The position numbers were made by a program, and so were the translations under genes. Shown here piece by piece: positions 11,761-23,299 of a DNA stretch of 64,000 bases (position 1 is its first letter; every line of letters starts with the position of its first letter). The notes below the pieces were generated by a model that worked only from the letters and a program-made list of their open reading frames with translations, was not told where the DNA came from and made no database searches. This DNA comes from Desmodus rotundus (lineage: Eukaryota > Chordata > Mammalia > Chiroptera > Phyllostomidae), in NCBI RefSeq assembly GCF_022682495.2, contig NC_071397.1:14599082-14663081 (forward strand). The letters are read 5' to 3'.

Positions 11761-12253
11761 AAAATTGTGGCATAGCAACATATGAATACAAAAATGTGGG
11801 TCTGTAGTCTAAAGGTCGTGGGTTTACCCCTATTCTATTTAAGATCTATCCTTACTCTATAAGTGCTGTAAAAAATCATCTTCCTTCATGTTTTAATAGT
11901 CTTACACATAACAATAGAATTCTTTTTCTTGTATGGTTAAAAAAGTGTGTTTGATCTGCACTGGAACATTTTAGATTCTGTGCATGAATATAAATAGTTA
12001 TCCTTGTTCTGGTCCTAGAAAAGTCAGCTATATTGATGTATTCATGTTGAAGAATTATATAGTGTATTTTAAAACTTAGTAGAAATAAGACTATTTTCTT
12101 TAAAAATAGTATTACTCTCCAGGGAAGAATATTTGTTCCTTGGACATCAAAAATGCAACAAATATATAAATTATAGTGATTGATTTTGTGGATTTATAGG
12201 AAATAAGAACTTAGAAAATTTTAGATTTTTATAGTGCTTTACTTACAGAGAGG
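11761..12253. other. Unassigned AT-rich DNA
   Basis: No gene or recognisable repeat. Confidence 0.4.
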
Positions 12254-12266
12254 GCTCTTGTCCAAT

Positions 12267-12293
12267 ATGTTTTAAATTTATTTATTGATTGAT

Positions 12294-12335
<42 letters not shown>

Positions 12336-12460
12336 TGATTTGTTCCTTCACTTATTCGTGCATTCATTAGCTGCCTCTTGTGTGCACCCTGACTGAGAAT
12401 CAAACCTGCAATCTTGGCGCATCAGGGCAAGACTCTAACAAACTGAGTTACCTGGCCAAG
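12267..12460 (-). mobile_element. Ves-type SINE, antisense, with internal (GA)n
   Basis: On the plus strand the order is the T-rich tail complement, a GA run, 'tgcctcttgtgtgcaccctg', 'gagaatcaaacctgcaat' (B-box complement) and 'aactgagttacctggcc' (A-box side). Target-site duplication is clear: gctcttgtccaat at 12254-12266 and gctcttatccaat at 12461-12473, 12 of 13 identical. Confidence 0.88.
12297..12331. repeat. (GA)n microsatellite
   Basis: An uninterrupted GA dinucleotide run of about 17 units grown from the purine-rich middle of the antisense SINE. Such tracts are often length-polymorphic. Confidence 0.95.
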
Positions 12461-12574
12461 GCTCTTATCCAATTTTTAATATATATGTACAGATTTAGAA
12501 ATAGTAAAGTTCTTAAATATCAACATAACTTGCTAGCTAATAAAAAACAGCAGTTATGTTCTTTAAGAACTTAC

Positions 12575-13135
12575 TTTATCCTACATTTTTATTACAAACA
12601 TTTGAAAACATACACAAAAGGTGAAAGAATTATACCTACAATCTAGATTTTACAATTGAACTTTACTATACTTCTTTATCACATAGCTATTCATCTATCC
12701 AACCTCACTGATTAACCATCTTATTTTTATGCATTTTACACTTTACCTCTAACCACTTCAAAGTACATGTCATTTACTAGAATTCAATGTTGTTTAGAGT
12801 TTATTATTTCTTTTGAGGTAAATTTATGTACAATAAATACACAAATCTTAATTATACCATTCACTGACTTTTGAGGGAAAAAATCTGTATGATTCAAGCC
12901 CCCATCAAGATATAGAACATTCTACCACCCCAGGAAATTCCCTCATATCCCTTCCCAGTAATCCCTACCTTCACCCTCACCCCTCAGAGGCAACCACTGT
13001 TCAAATAATACCGAACAATTGATTTTTTTTTGCCTCTTTTAGAATGTTATAGAAATAGAATTACATAGCAGTCTTTGGAAAAGGTCTTCTTTATGTAGGT
13101 GATAATGCTTTTGACTATTATTCATATAGGAGTTT
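12575..13135 (-). mobile_element. L1M 3' UTR end, antisense
   Basis: The plus strand has 'gaaaacatacacaaaaggtg', 'ctagattttacaattgaac', 'ttgaggtaaatttatgtaca', 'cccatcaagatatagaacat' and 'cagaggcaaccactgttc', the antisense 3' UTR series of old L1M elements. No coding part is present. Confidence 0.7.
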
Positions 13136-13299
13136 ATTTAATTTTCATAAACTTAGTATTTTTATGAAAGCCTGAAAATGAATAGATTATTCTGTTTATT
13201 TCTAAGTGCATTAGAGTCTTGATACAACAAAGAAACAGATGGGTCCATATACTTACTAAAATCATTTCACCTGTGGTACACATCCCACACTTGAAGAAA

Positions 13300-13512
13300 T
13301 AAGATTCAGTTCTGACTTTACTGTTTCATTGTTCTATCATTAGATGAGTTACGTAACTTTACTTGGCCTTAGTTTGCTTAATCATCATCAGTATAATAAT
13401 ATCCATATCACAGGGTCATTTTGCAGAATTAATGAGAAAGTGTCTGTAAAGTGTTTAACATAATACCTGGAATATAGAAAGGATGGAATAACTGGTAGTT
13501 ATTATTATGGTT
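13300..13512 (+). mobile_element. MIR SINE
   Basis: Follows the MIR consensus: a core resembling 'gagttacgtaactttacttg', then an 'aaaatgrg..ataat' equivalent ('cagtataataatatccatat') and 'taatacctggaatatag'. Divergence is high, as normal for MIR. Confidence 0.65.
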
Positions 13513-13552
13513 AAAAATCTAGCAATCATTAATATGGATAGGTATTCATAAT

Positions 13553-13790
13553 AAATGCTAATATTTATTGAATCTTGATGTGCCACTGTTCTAGGTGAAT
13601 TAAGTCATTTAATATTCAAATAAACTATGAAGTAGACACTGTTATTATGCTCATTTTCATAAAATAGAATTGAGATATAGAGAGTTTAAGTTACATTTCC
13701 AGAATACACACTCAGCAGGTGGAGTAAGGTTTCACACTCACACAGAATGCTCCTGCCTGCTAGGTAACACTGCGTCTTAGTAGTTTGGTA
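13553..13790 (-). mobile_element. MIR SINE, antisense
   Basis: Reverse-complement MIR order on the plus strand: 'ctaatatttattgaatc', 'ccactgttctaggtg', 'aagtcatttaatattcaaa', 'gaagtagacactgttattat', then the fragment resembling gagatatagagagtttaag. Nearly full length. Confidence 0.75.
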
Positions 13791-14205
13791 GTGCTCTGCA
13801 GTAAACAAGTGAGAGAGTGGTAGGAGCATTAAGAACTGTGAGTAGCAGTAATAGCAGTAGTTACGAGATATTAGGAGAAATTGAAAGGAGCATAAGAGCA
13901 TCAAAACTCTGAGTAAATTACTAAGGAGACTACAAAACATGGAAAACTAAAAAAAAAAAAAAAGAATGAAGAGGATGAGGAAGAGAAAGTGACAAGGCTA
14001 GCTGTAATTATTTCCTAACTTCCCTGTTTCTAGTTACCAAAAATCATTTCACCAAAAGAAAGCATAGTTTTGGAAAGCATAATAATTTCACACAATGCAA
14101 TTATTCAGGAGCTGTCAGGCCAAAGCAACTTTACCCTCATAGGCTTCATCATATTTGTTGAGGGGAAAAAAACTTCTGAAGTTATGAACTAAAAGATATA
14201 TATTT
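13791..14205. other. Unassigned DNA
   Basis: No gene or named repeat. A poly-A tract lies at 13949-13963. Confidence 0.4.
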
Positions 14206-14382
14206 TGTTATCTTTACTTTTTCTTCTCTTTCCAATGTGTTTTTATTGTACAAATAAAATATGCTATTTATAGAAAAACTTCAAAGTAGAAATGAAGCAA
14301 AGTTGAAAAGGAGTCATTATCATTATCTTAATTATATTGTCTAAAGATAATTCTGGAAAATGCTGTACATATATATTTTAGT
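14206..14382 (-). mobile_element. Old L1M 3' end, antisense, segment 1 of 4
   Basis: Resembles the antisense tail of an L1M ('tttttattgtacaaataaaa', 'aagttgaaaaggagtcatta', 'aaatgctgtacatatatatt'). The same antisense order resumes after the insertion at 14383-14908, which is what ties the segments together. Confidence 0.5.
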
Positions 14383-14908
14383 TATCCGTTGCTGCCTAAA
14401 AATTACCCCAATACTTAACAGTTTAAAATAGCAATTATCATCTATAGTTTTGGGGGGTCAGAAACCAATATGGCTTAGCTGGATCCTCCGTTTCGGGATC
14501 TCTTATTAGGCTGTAATTTACTTTCAGCTAGGGCAGGATCCCTCCCAAGTTCACTCAGTGATTGTTGACAAGGTTCTGTTTCTCAGACGGTTACTTTGAG
14601 GGTCTTAGTTCCTCCCTAGACATTGGCCAAGGACTATTCTCAATTCTTTGTCATATGGAATTCATCAAAACAACAGTGGGTTTTGTGGAAGCGCACAAGG
14701 AAGCCTGTGAGCAAAACGGAAGTCATAGACTTTTGTAACCTAATCAGAGAGGTGACATTCCATCACTTTTCCTCTATTTTTTTTATTACAAAGCAAATTC
14801 CCATCCCTAGCTCACATTCAAAGATGATGGATTACAGAAGGATGCATAAATAAAAGGCAGGAGGCGGGGATCACTGGGAGTTGCTTTAGAAGTCTGCCTA
14901 CCACAATA
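14383..14908 (+). mobile_element. LTR-like interspersed repeat inserted in L1M
   Basis: Starts 'gttatccgttgctgcc', includes 'ttacccc', 'ctggatcctccgtttcggg', 'tttgtaacctaatcagagag', 'gtgacattccatcac' and 'aggcggggatcactggg', and ends 'tctgcctaccaca'. This is a common mammalian repeat with TG-like start and CA end, consistent with an ERV-class LTR. I could not fix the family. Sequence on both sides is the same antisense L1M. Confidence 0.55.
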
Positions 14909-14939
14909 GACACACCCAAACCTTAATAAAACTGATACT

Positions 14940-15100
14940 AGACTAAAACATCTGTTGTTCTAACCTGTTCTATTCACTCAATAATATTTTGTGGATATTT
15001 TTCAATGCAATTGGATTTTTAAAAAAATTTAGAGTCTGTATAACATTCCATCATATAGGTGTGTGGTAATATAGTCAGCCCCCTATTTTTAGTGATTATG
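14940..15100 (-). mobile_element. Old L1M antisense, segment 2 of 4
   Basis: Antisense L1M landmarks resume: 'cactcaataatattttgtgg', 'tgtataacattccatcatat', 'gtcagccccctatttttag'. Interrupted after about 15100 by MIR-type sequence. Confidence 0.55.
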
Positions 15101-15104
15101 ACTG

Positions 15105-15335
15105 AAAAGTCTAGAGCTGTGTTGACTGGATTAGAATCTTGGTCCCACCATTTAGTAACTGTGAGTCTTTGGATACTTACTTAACTTCTTTAAAGCTTAA
15201 TTTCTTTATTGATAAAATAAAGCTAATAATAATACCTATCTCATAAAGTTGAGAACGGTGCCTGACACATAGTAATATGCAATGGAGGTTATCATTATTA
15301 TCATTATTATCACTACTATCTCAGTTATTAAAATG
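15105..15335 (+). mobile_element. MIR SINE within the L1M body
   Basis: MIR consensus order in sense: 'ggattagaatcttggtccc', 'ccatttagtaactgtgag', 'cttaacttctttaaagctt', 'gataaaataaagctaat', 'gtgcctgacacatagtaa'. The tail contains a short ATT/ATC triplet run near 15292-15322. Confidence 0.7.
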
Positions 15336-15344
15336 CTGATGTTA

Positions 15345-15640
15345 TCATATTGGACATACAGTTTTAGCCACCTCTCTAATTATTTCCTTATAACAAATTT
15401 CTAAAAGTAAAATTGCTAAGTCAAGGGATACGTGCACTGTGATAATATAGTCAAATTACTTTTTAACAAGGTTATGTTCATTTATCTTCTCAGTGGCACA
15501 TGCAGTCAGAGTCGGTTTCCTCAGACTCCCCCCAATTCTGGATTATTTCATTCCAATAACAGATGAGAACTTCCAAAGCAAGAAATGCTATTCCATTTTC
15601 ATTTCAACTTATGTTCCTTATTATTGAGGCTGAACTTTTA
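15345..15640 (-). mobile_element. Old L1M antisense, segment 3 of 4
   Basis: Shows 'ctaaaagtaaaattgctaag' and 'caaattactttttaacaagg', matching antisense L1M beyond segment 2. It ends at 'gctgaacttt', which is repeated after the next insertion. Confidence 0.55.
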
Positions 15641-16365
15641 AAAAATATTAATGCATAATTGGCATACAACATTATATTAGTTTATATCAGGTGTGCAACA
15701 TAATGATTTGATGTTTGTATATAATTACAAATGGTCACCACAAGTCTAGTTAACCTGAATTACCATACATAGTTACAGAATTTTGGGGGGATGATGATTT
15801 TCAGGTTTTCCTCTGTTAGCAACCTTCAAATGGGCAATACTGTATCATTAACTATATTTACTCTGCTGTACATTACCTCCCCGTGACTTACTTATTTTAT
15901 AACTGGAAGTTTGTACCTTTTGACTCCTTTCACCTGTTTCGCTCACTCTTCTGCTCTCTGTCTCTAGCAACCACCAGTCTGTTCTCTGTACCTATAACCT
16001 TGGGTGGTTTCTTGTTTTGTTTTTAGATTCCACATACAAGAGAGATCATAAAGTATTTGTCTGTATCTGCCTAACTTATTTCACTTAGCATAATCCTTCC
16101 AGGTCTATCCATGTTGTCACAAATGGCAAGAATTCGTTCTTTTTTACATTGAATAATACTTCACTGTAAAAGTCTATACCACATTATACCACATTTTCTT
16201 TATCCATTCATCCATCAGTGGACATTTATGTTGTTTCTGTATCTTGACTAATGGAAATAACAATGCATTGAACATGGGGGTGTATATAGCTTTTTGAACT
16301 AGTGTTTTTTTTTCCCCATGATCTTTGGATAAATACCTAAAAGTGAAAGTGGTGGATCAGATAGA
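15641..16365 (-). mobile_element. 5'-truncated L1 (L1MA-like), antisense, inserted in L1M
   Basis: Antisense L1 3' end: 'ataattggcatacaacatta', 'tatttcacttagcataatcc', 'catccatcagtggacattta', 'gaacatgggggtgtatatag', 'tttggataaatacctaaaag'. The direct repeat gctgaacttt stands at both edges (near 15630 and 16366), the expected target-site duplication. No open ORF2. Confidence 0.8.
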
Positions 16366-16445
16366 TGCTGAACTTTGAAAATCTCCTTATTGGCAATATA
16401 AATTTCTTCTTTTGTGAATTACAATTTATATTCTTTTCCCTTTTT
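16366..16445 (-). mobile_element. Old L1M antisense, segment 4 of 4
   Basis: Short resumption of the host L1M after the younger L1 insertion: 'atttcttcttttgtgaattac' follows the antisense L1M order. Confidence 0.5.
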
Positions 16446-17210
16446 AAGTGGGGAATGGTATTTGAATTATTAATTTCAAATTATCTACTTTCATGATATA
16501 AATGCTACTGGAAGTATTAATGCATTGAAATCTGAGCAGCCTTAGAGTCAGACAGAATTCACTTCCCACCTGGAAGCAGGGAGCAGAGAAGGCTCTGAGG
16601 AAGTCATCATTTTTCTCTGGGATGGTAGAATTGTGTGTTTGACCCTGTTCTTGGGAGACATCCAAGAAAACATTCATTTTCTAGGTGCTGAACTGTAATT
16701 ATTAAGGGCTTTTGAAGGTTATCGGGACTCCAGCAATAAGCTGAGTGAAGTGTATAAAATGGGTTAGCAGTTTCAGGAAGTGCTTTATCAAAGTAAAGAA
16801 CATAAGAAATCGGAGAGTGATGTGTCCTGTGAAAGTCCCAAAATGGTATTGCCAAGTTGGAAAGACAAAACAGACAAGACATCTGAGAGCTGAATGATGA
16901 CTGAATGGGGGCACACATGATATCAGACAATAGAGGAGTTGAAGGCTTGTTTGGGCACCAATTTCAAAAACATAATCTATCCCTTCTGGCACCTATCTCA
17001 TGTACAAATGACCCGGGATGTCTGTGTAAACTAGAAGTAGTATATGGCTCACTCTGTACTTTCCAAGAGCAGGAGTTTCCCTGTTTATCTTTGTATGCAG
17101 TGCTAAGCACAATGCTAAATTTATTATAGGTATTTAGGAAATATTTCTAGTTTAACTAAAAAAATGGGTGTAGTATAACAGTTAGAAAAAGGCCTAGGAA
17201 AGTACAGCAA
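16446..17210. other. Unassigned DNA; possible L2 tail near its end
   Basis: Mostly unrecognised sequence of moderate GC. At about 17050-17150 motifs such as 'agagcaggagtttccctg' and 'ctaagcacaatgcta' resemble a plus-strand L2 tail, but only weakly. No exon seen. Confidence 0.4.
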
Positions 17211-17224
17211 AAAAAGAGGAATGG

Positions 17225-17432
17225 ACCTGGCTGATGTGGCTCAGTGGATTGAGTGCCAGCCTGTGAACCAAAGGGTTGCTGGTTCAATACCCAGTCACGG
17301 CACATGCCTGGGTTGCAGGCCAGGTCCCCAGTAGGTGGTGGGTGAGAGGCAACCACACATTAATGTTTCTCTCCCTCTCTTTCTTCCTCCCTTCCCCTCT
17401 CTCTACAAATAAATAAATAAAATCTTAAAAAA
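17225..17432 (+). mobile_element. Ves SINE, full length
   Basis: Head 'ctggctgatgtggctcagtg', B box 'ggttgctggttcaatac', the duplicated-looking middle 'gggttgcaggccaggtcccc', 'caaccacacattaatg', a CT-rich region and an 'aaataaataaataaaat' tail. This is the longer Ves subfamily, shared with 41030. A target-site duplication of about 14 bp (aaaaagaggaatgg at 17211-17224; aaaaagagggattgg at 17433-17447) brackets it. Confidence 0.93.
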
Positions 17433-17659
17433 AAAAAGAGGGATTGGGAGTGGAGTATGGTTATCAAGGTTAATCTCACAAAGTGAAAAGAATATACCAA
17501 AGGCAAGGCAACATTAGCAGATAGGCTTAGAATTGAGAAACCAAGAAGACTGGATATATAGATATTAGAAAACAACAAAAGAGTATCTTGATACTGGGAT
17601 GAACACCTTCCTCAGCCAGGGTGGGTCATATATGTTAAAATTTATAACAGGATACATTT

Positions 17660-18020
17660 TCCAAGTGGGTGAGTCATTCATTTACTTACTCAGTAACTAT
17701 ATATTAAGCACCCAATATGTGACAGACAATGCCACTCCATTGATACATGATGGTGAACAAGGTACATCCTAAAACTTCAAAAAGCAAACAATTACAACAC
17801 AATATAAGACCCATGATGGAATAGGGGGTTTTACAGGAGTTTCAGTGGAAAAGCCTAACCCGGGCTTGGAGATGATGAAGACTTCCCAGAGGAGATGAGA
17901 CAATGAGGACAGTTGTGATGAATGACTAGTTGAGTTGAGGAAGGAGAGTTGGAGAGTCAGTTCCTGATACAGGCAGCAGAATGCACCACAATATGGAGTT
18001 GACAACGAGTCTGGAGGATT
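17660..18020 (-). mobile_element. L2 LINE 3' end, antisense
   Basis: Plus strand: 'gagtcattcatttacttact', 'ttaagcacccaatatgtgac', 'tggtgaacaaggtacatcc', and further in 'gacttcccagaggagatgag'. This is the reverse-complement order of the L2 3' region over about 350 bp. Confidence 0.65.
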
Positions 18021-18249
18021 CAGGAAACCTCATGCATTTTGGTGTGAATACAACCTGCAACCCACTAGGGAAGCAGGCTTATAATTGATTGTAGTTTTAT
18101 AAAATTTTGGCCACCAATTGTATCCTCAGTGGCATGACCTAAAATAACTGCACTTCTTGAATGTTATTTTGGAATTTATTGTGAGTACAGTGAGACTTAA
18201 GACTCAAAGACTGGCTAGAACATACTAAGAATTTTCACGTTTTACTGGA

Positions 18250-18385
18250 ATATTTGTTTGCAGCCACAGAAATGTAAGTTCCATAAGAGGCCAGACTCAA
18301 CTGTTTTTCCACCATTCAATCCCCAGTATCTGGAATGATGCCTCGTAAATAAATATTTGTTGACAGAAAGTAAATAAATAAATGA
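18250..18385 (+). mobile_element. L2 LINE tail
   Basis: Motifs 'aagttccataagaggc', 'tcaatccccagtatctggaa' and 'gtaaataaatatttgttgac' give the L2 3' end in sense orientation. Confidence 0.65.
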
Positions 18386-18622
18386 TGCTACCACAACTTG
18401 ACTATAAAAATGTAGTTTATCATGAAAGGTTTAAATTCTAGATTGGTTTCTGGCTGATATTTTTGTTTTATTGGCCTGCTTCCCTGTTCACCAATAATTT
18501 GTGGTCAGCAAATAAAAATCAATGTTAATATTAGCCAATGTTAAACACAATTAGAAAGGAAAACCTGCAAGAGATAAACACATTATGCCTCCTAAAATCA
18601 AATATTTTTTCTTAGATTATCA

Positions 18623-18842
18623 CAGTGTTCTCAACCAGGGACAATATTGCCCCCCAACACCCAAATGGTATTCTGCAGTGTCTGGAGACAGTTTTGATTG
18701 TCAGGACAAGAAAAATACTACTGGAATCTGGAGGGTAGAGACAGAGAGGTTGATAAAAAACGTACTACAATGCACGGGATGGTTCCCACACAAAGAAATA
18801 TCTGGCCCAAAATGTCAATAATGTTAAGGGTGAGAAATCCTG
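18623..18842 (+). mobile_element. hAT-type MITE (MER class)
   Basis: Starts 'cagtgttctcaaccagggac' and ends 'gggtgagaaatcctg', which pair as hAT-like terminal inverted repeats. Internal motifs 'ttctgcagtgtctggagaca', 'ctactggaatctggagg' and 'ggcccaaaatgtcaataatg' belong to a common non-autonomous hAT repeat of mammals. Subfamily not fixed. Confidence 0.75.
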
Positions 18843-19890
18843 GATATTTTAAATCAGTGTCTCTGCTTATTTGGCACAGATCATCAAAGATGGTTTTATT
18901 TTTGAATGCTTAGAACTCTCTTAGCTCTTAAAGTGTGTGCTTTTTATTACCGCAAATGTATTTGGCTCTTTAACAGAACAAAATATAATAGAAGGCATGG
19001 ATGTAAAAATGGATTTTGGCTCTTGAACAAAGTGTGCATGGAAGAGTTAGCCATTTCCCTGCTGCTGAAATGAGATAAAATATTGGAGCCAACTTTTTTT
19101 CCTATTTTCTTTCCAGAAAACAAGATCACTGTATTTTCATTTTTTAAAGAAAGATGATAATACTTCACCCAAAGTTACTGATAAATAATGATGAGATTTC
19201 AAGCGTTGACTTACTACATCTCTTTAAAGCATGTCTTTCACTTTGCCATTGTTCTCTAGGTTCGAATTTGTAATTAAGTTCTAACTCTATAAATGTAAGA
19301 ATCTATAACCAAGGTTTGTCTTCATTCTTAGCTACAGCAGTGGTGGTAGTTAACCACTGGTAGTGGGTAAGCTCCTGAAACAATTTCTACACTGATAAAG
19401 ACACAGCTTCTTCTCAAAGCCTCCTGAATGCCCACCGTCATCCCCAGTGACCCAGCCCCACCTCAGACCCTTCTCCACCTCCCCACAGTTCAGCAACTGC
19501 AGGGTTAATACCTACCCTAGTAAGTGACTTCCAACTCAAGCAGCTTCTGCTCCCACTGGCAGATTCCAACTGCCCCCCTCTCCCAACTTGCTAAAAGTTT
19601 GAATAGTGTTTTGATTATATTACCAGCTACAATTATTGACAAGTTTTTCTGTCATTATTGGTGGAGGGGGTGCTTATCTTCTTAGATCCCAATGAGTAAA
19701 AAATAGATGAAAAGCTTCCTTTCCTGGATATCTAGATATTTGTTTAAATGTTTTCAAGGAAAATAGAAAACCTCAGATATGAACCAAAATCTGGTCTTCC
19801 ACATATCTTTAAGTTCCAATAAATATATCTATATCTTTGTGCAACAAAAGTAATTATGGTAAAAGAAATCCATAGCAAAAATATGACCAT
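18843..19890. other. Unassigned DNA
   Basis: No gene or named repeat. A C-rich stretch at 19420-19590 is unlike its AT-rich surroundings but shows no motif I can name. Confidence 0.4.
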
Positions 19891-19894
19891 TCTG

Positions 19895-20105
19895 TTCATC
19901 TTTATTTTATTTTATTTTTTCCCTCCCCCACTTTTTCTTATAGAGTTGTTTACTTATTTATTTTAATAGTTCACTTTTATTGTATTTTTTCCACTACCAT
20001 TTATCCCCCCATATACTTTTTCACATCCACCTTCTCCCCTTCCCCCCACCGCAATCACCACAGTTGTCTGTATCCATGAGTTCTTTGATTTTTTTAGGTG
20101 AAATA
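19895..20105 (-). mobile_element. Short L1 3' UTR tail, antisense
   Basis: T-rich start and the C-rich antisense 3' UTR text ('ttattgtattttttccacta', 'caccacagttgtctgtatcc') match the bat L1 tail also seen in part at 39725. Only the tail was inserted. Confidence 0.6.
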
Positions 20106-20520
20106 CACAGCATTATAAATAATGATATAAATTAAGAAAACTTTTCTGACTCCTAGGGATAGAAAGTATAACAATTGTATTTACATGAATTAAAAAGTGG
20201 TAAGTGAGGAAATGAGCAGCATGAAACAAGTGGTTCGGTTATAAGAGTCCTAATCTCATATAATGAGCGGCTGTAACACACAAGCATGGTAAAAAGGGAA
20301 TGACATCATTCAACTTTCAAACACTAAAATTCACTAAAAAAGACTTTTTCAAATTCAAAATTAAAGGTGTTTTAATACTGTTGTCATTATTATTTTACTA
20401 AATCCAATCAATACCAAAAGCACAAAGACATGAGTAAAAACCAATCCCAAGTCTCAGCACTCAGAGCAATCATCACTGACAACTGGTGAACTCCAACGCA
20501 TATGTTGCTTCATGCACTTA

Positions 20521-20523
20521 CGA

Positions 20524-20554
<31 letters not shown>

Positions 20555-20570
20555 GTGGATGGATGGATTT
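20521..20570. repeat. (GGCT)n / (GGAT)n tetranucleotide repeat
   Basis: About seven GGCT units followed by GGTG and GGAT variants. A short, probably variable microsatellite. Confidence 0.9.
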
Positions 20571-22280
20571 TTAGATAGATAAGATGGGTAAATAGATTGA
20601 AAAGTACAATGATATTACATTATGTTTTATGAAACAAGAGTACATTTTATTTACTCTAAAAATTTTTTTAAAAGCAGAAGGATTTTTGGAGCTGAAATTT
20701 TTTCTGAACTTTCCATAAAAAAAGAAGAGGTATTACTTCCTAGAATTTTATGGATAAGAGAAAAAGACTATACAAAACATTACAAATTGAGTTTTTTAAA
20801 ATCTTTTTTGTCTTTTTAAAGCCACCATCATTTTTTCCTCCTTATGAAACATTTGAAATTAGCACACTCTTCCCTTCCAGCTCCCTCTTTTCCAGCTCCT
20901 GATCTTTGTTAGCTATTATATATCTTGTTCTAATATAGCCATTATCCTCTGAGTTGTCCAGTTCTAGTTTTGCATTTAAATAGAGTCCAGGCTCATCATC
21001 AGCCTTTTTGCTAAGTCCATGCATGACTGGTCTGCTGTTTCGTGATTGATTTAAGAAGTGTGTATCATCTATTGAATTCCTATTATGGAATGTGAAGATT
21101 TAGCTCATTTATACCAGCTCTGCCACACACACTGTGCTCCTTACATTCTCTCATTGTGGTTATGTCATCATTTTTATTAAATCAACAGTCAGAGCTTATG
21201 TTAATATGACTGCAAACATTATTGGAACTGAGCCATGATTAAATTTTTCCCCCATACATATTTTTCTGCAAATTAGTAATTGCCTTGCTTTTCTATGTTC
21301 ATATTGCTAATTCTTCCTAAACTTAGTATTATTTTCCATATGTAGAAATGGTTTAAGTAATGGGTTAGGTCCATTTTTCCTCTTAGCAAGGTTGCTCTGC
21401 AGCCTTCTGTCTTCCTGAGCCAGTCACCTGATTACTAAGTCTGCTGCAACTATTGTCAGCTTTGGTTGGATGTGATCTCCTTCTTCTATGTCCTGTGATT
21501 TTGGCCCTAATTTCCAAATCTCATGTCTTCTTGTATATTTAGAGTAAGGGAGCCTTTTGAAATCTTGTATATCTTAAAATGTTTTAATTCTACTCTAACA
21601 CCTTAAAAATTATTTGGCTGAGCATTATTTAGAAACCTTTTTTGTTTTTGTTTTTTTTTTTTATTTGGAGGCATTTTCCCTTTGTCTCTTATTCTACAAT
21701 GTGGCTGCTACAGTTACCAGATGCCATTTTGATCCCACAGCTTTTATATTTAAGTTTTCTTCACTTCTCATAAGCCCTATGGTTCTGAAATTTCAGATTC
21801 TAAATCAGCAGGTTTTGTTTTATTTTGTTTTGTTTTGTTTTTTCATTCCTGTGCTGGGTACACAGAGGCAATTTCAATTTGGATCACCTTCCACATAACT
21901 CCTTTAAAGGTTTTTATTTTTTCTTTTAAAACTTCAGCTATCATGCTTTCAATTTCTAAAGAATTGTTCCTTGTTTTCTATCGCTTCTTTGTTTAAAAAA
22001 TCATTTTATCTGCTTTCATGAATTTAATCTCTTTTCTTAATTTTCTCAAGATATCATTCATAATTTTTGAAGATTTTTTCTGCTCTCTTCAATATCACAC
22101 TTTGTGTCCTTTATTCTGTTTGTTTGAGTATCTGTATTCCCCCTTCAAGGCTCTCCTCAAATATCTCATGATCTCTTGCATGTCAGGTATTTAAAAACCA
22201 CGTTGGAAGCTCCGAATGCATGCTTGCGTAGGGCCAACTGGCATGCTTTAAGATAGAGTGATCCGGTTTGCACCCAAGCA
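20571..22280. other. Unassigned T-rich DNA, possibly decayed LINE in part
   Basis: 21540-22200 has the T-rich texture of an antisense LINE or ERV-internal repeat but could not be matched. A (GTTTT)n run lies at about 21815-21842 and a poly-T at 21651-21662. No exon recognised. Confidence 0.35.
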
Positions 22281-22287
22281 ACCAGAG

Positions 22288-22480
22288 CAGTGCTTCTCAA
22301 TCTGAGTTTGAGACTCAAACCCCAGTGCCTCAGAATCACCTAGAGGGCTTCCTGAAACTCAGATTGACAGGTACCGCCCTTATATTTTTTGATTTGTAGG
22401 TAGAGACTGGGAATTTGTATTCGTAAAAAGTTTTCGGGCAGTGCTGCTGTTACTGATCCTGGGCCTATTAAGAACCACTG
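22288..22480 (+). mobile_element. MER5A-type hAT MITE, complete
   Basis: Starts 'cagtgcttctcaa' and ends 'ttaagaaccactg', near-perfect inverted termini of the MER5 group. The middle reads 'cctcagaatcacctagaggg' and 'gagactgggaatttgtattc', as in MER5A. Flanking 8-mers aaccagag and gtctagag agree at 5 of 8 positions, consistent with an old 8-bp duplication. Confidence 0.8.
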
Positions 22481-22711
22481 GTCTAGAGAAAACTCAATCC
22501 AGTTTCCTGCCTAGTAGGCATGAATCTGTTACCCAGGGCAGAACAAAAGAATCAGATGGCAATCTCACTCTGCAGTACTGAGTTTTCTCTAAAACCGTCT
22601 ATTTTAGGAAAGTTCTTATTCCAAACCTTCATTGTACCTAGCATCTTGCAAGTTACAGCTCCTCTTATAATTTCATCAGAGAATAAACCTCACCCTACCC
22701 AGGATCCAACT

Positions 22712-22963
22712 GTTTTTTTTCTTTTCTTTATTTTAATCCTCACCCAAGGATATGTTTCAACTGATTTTAAAGAGATGGGAAAGGCGGTAGGGGAGAGAAA
22801 CATTGATGTGAGAGAGAAACATCAGTTAGTTGCCTCCTGTGTGCCCCGTGACCTGTGATCAAATTCACAACCTAGGTATGTGCCCTGACCGGGGATTGAA
22901 CCCTCAAGCTTTTGATGCATGAGATGGCACCCCAACCAAATGACCCACCCAGCTGAGGCTGAG
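22712..22963 (-). mobile_element. Ves-type SINE, antisense
   Basis: A T run, then 'aatcctcacccaaggatatg' (tail complement), 'gagagaaacattgatgtgag', 'tgtgccctgaccgggg' and 'gaaccctcaagcttttgatg' (B-box complement). Same tail subfamily as the copies at 2160 and 36744. Confidence 0.88.
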
Positions 22964-23299
22964 CTTCTTATAAAGATTTCAACCAGACCTCATCTTTTCA
23001 GGTCAGCCTCCCATTCCTACCTCCTAAGGTACTGCTTACCTCCAATTCCCAAATCTTTCTAAGGTTTCTACATTAAATCTTCATTGATAGCCTTCTGTTC
23101 AGGCACACAGGTTTCATTTCCCCCCATTTTTAGTTAATTACCATTCTTCTACACGCTTTCCATTTCCCATTTGTTAACATTTCACCCATTATTATATCTA
23201 TTTCTTTTTTTTTTTAATAGAGTTTATACCTGTTTTGAAACTATGCCCTTTAGTGGGGCTCCTGGAGGGAGCACCTATAAATGCATGTATTCAATCTAC

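Noticed and set aside
11790..11850. tRNA-like B-box text ('ggtcgtgggtttacc')
   Set aside because: There is no matching A box or cloverleaf around it, and no SINE body follows.
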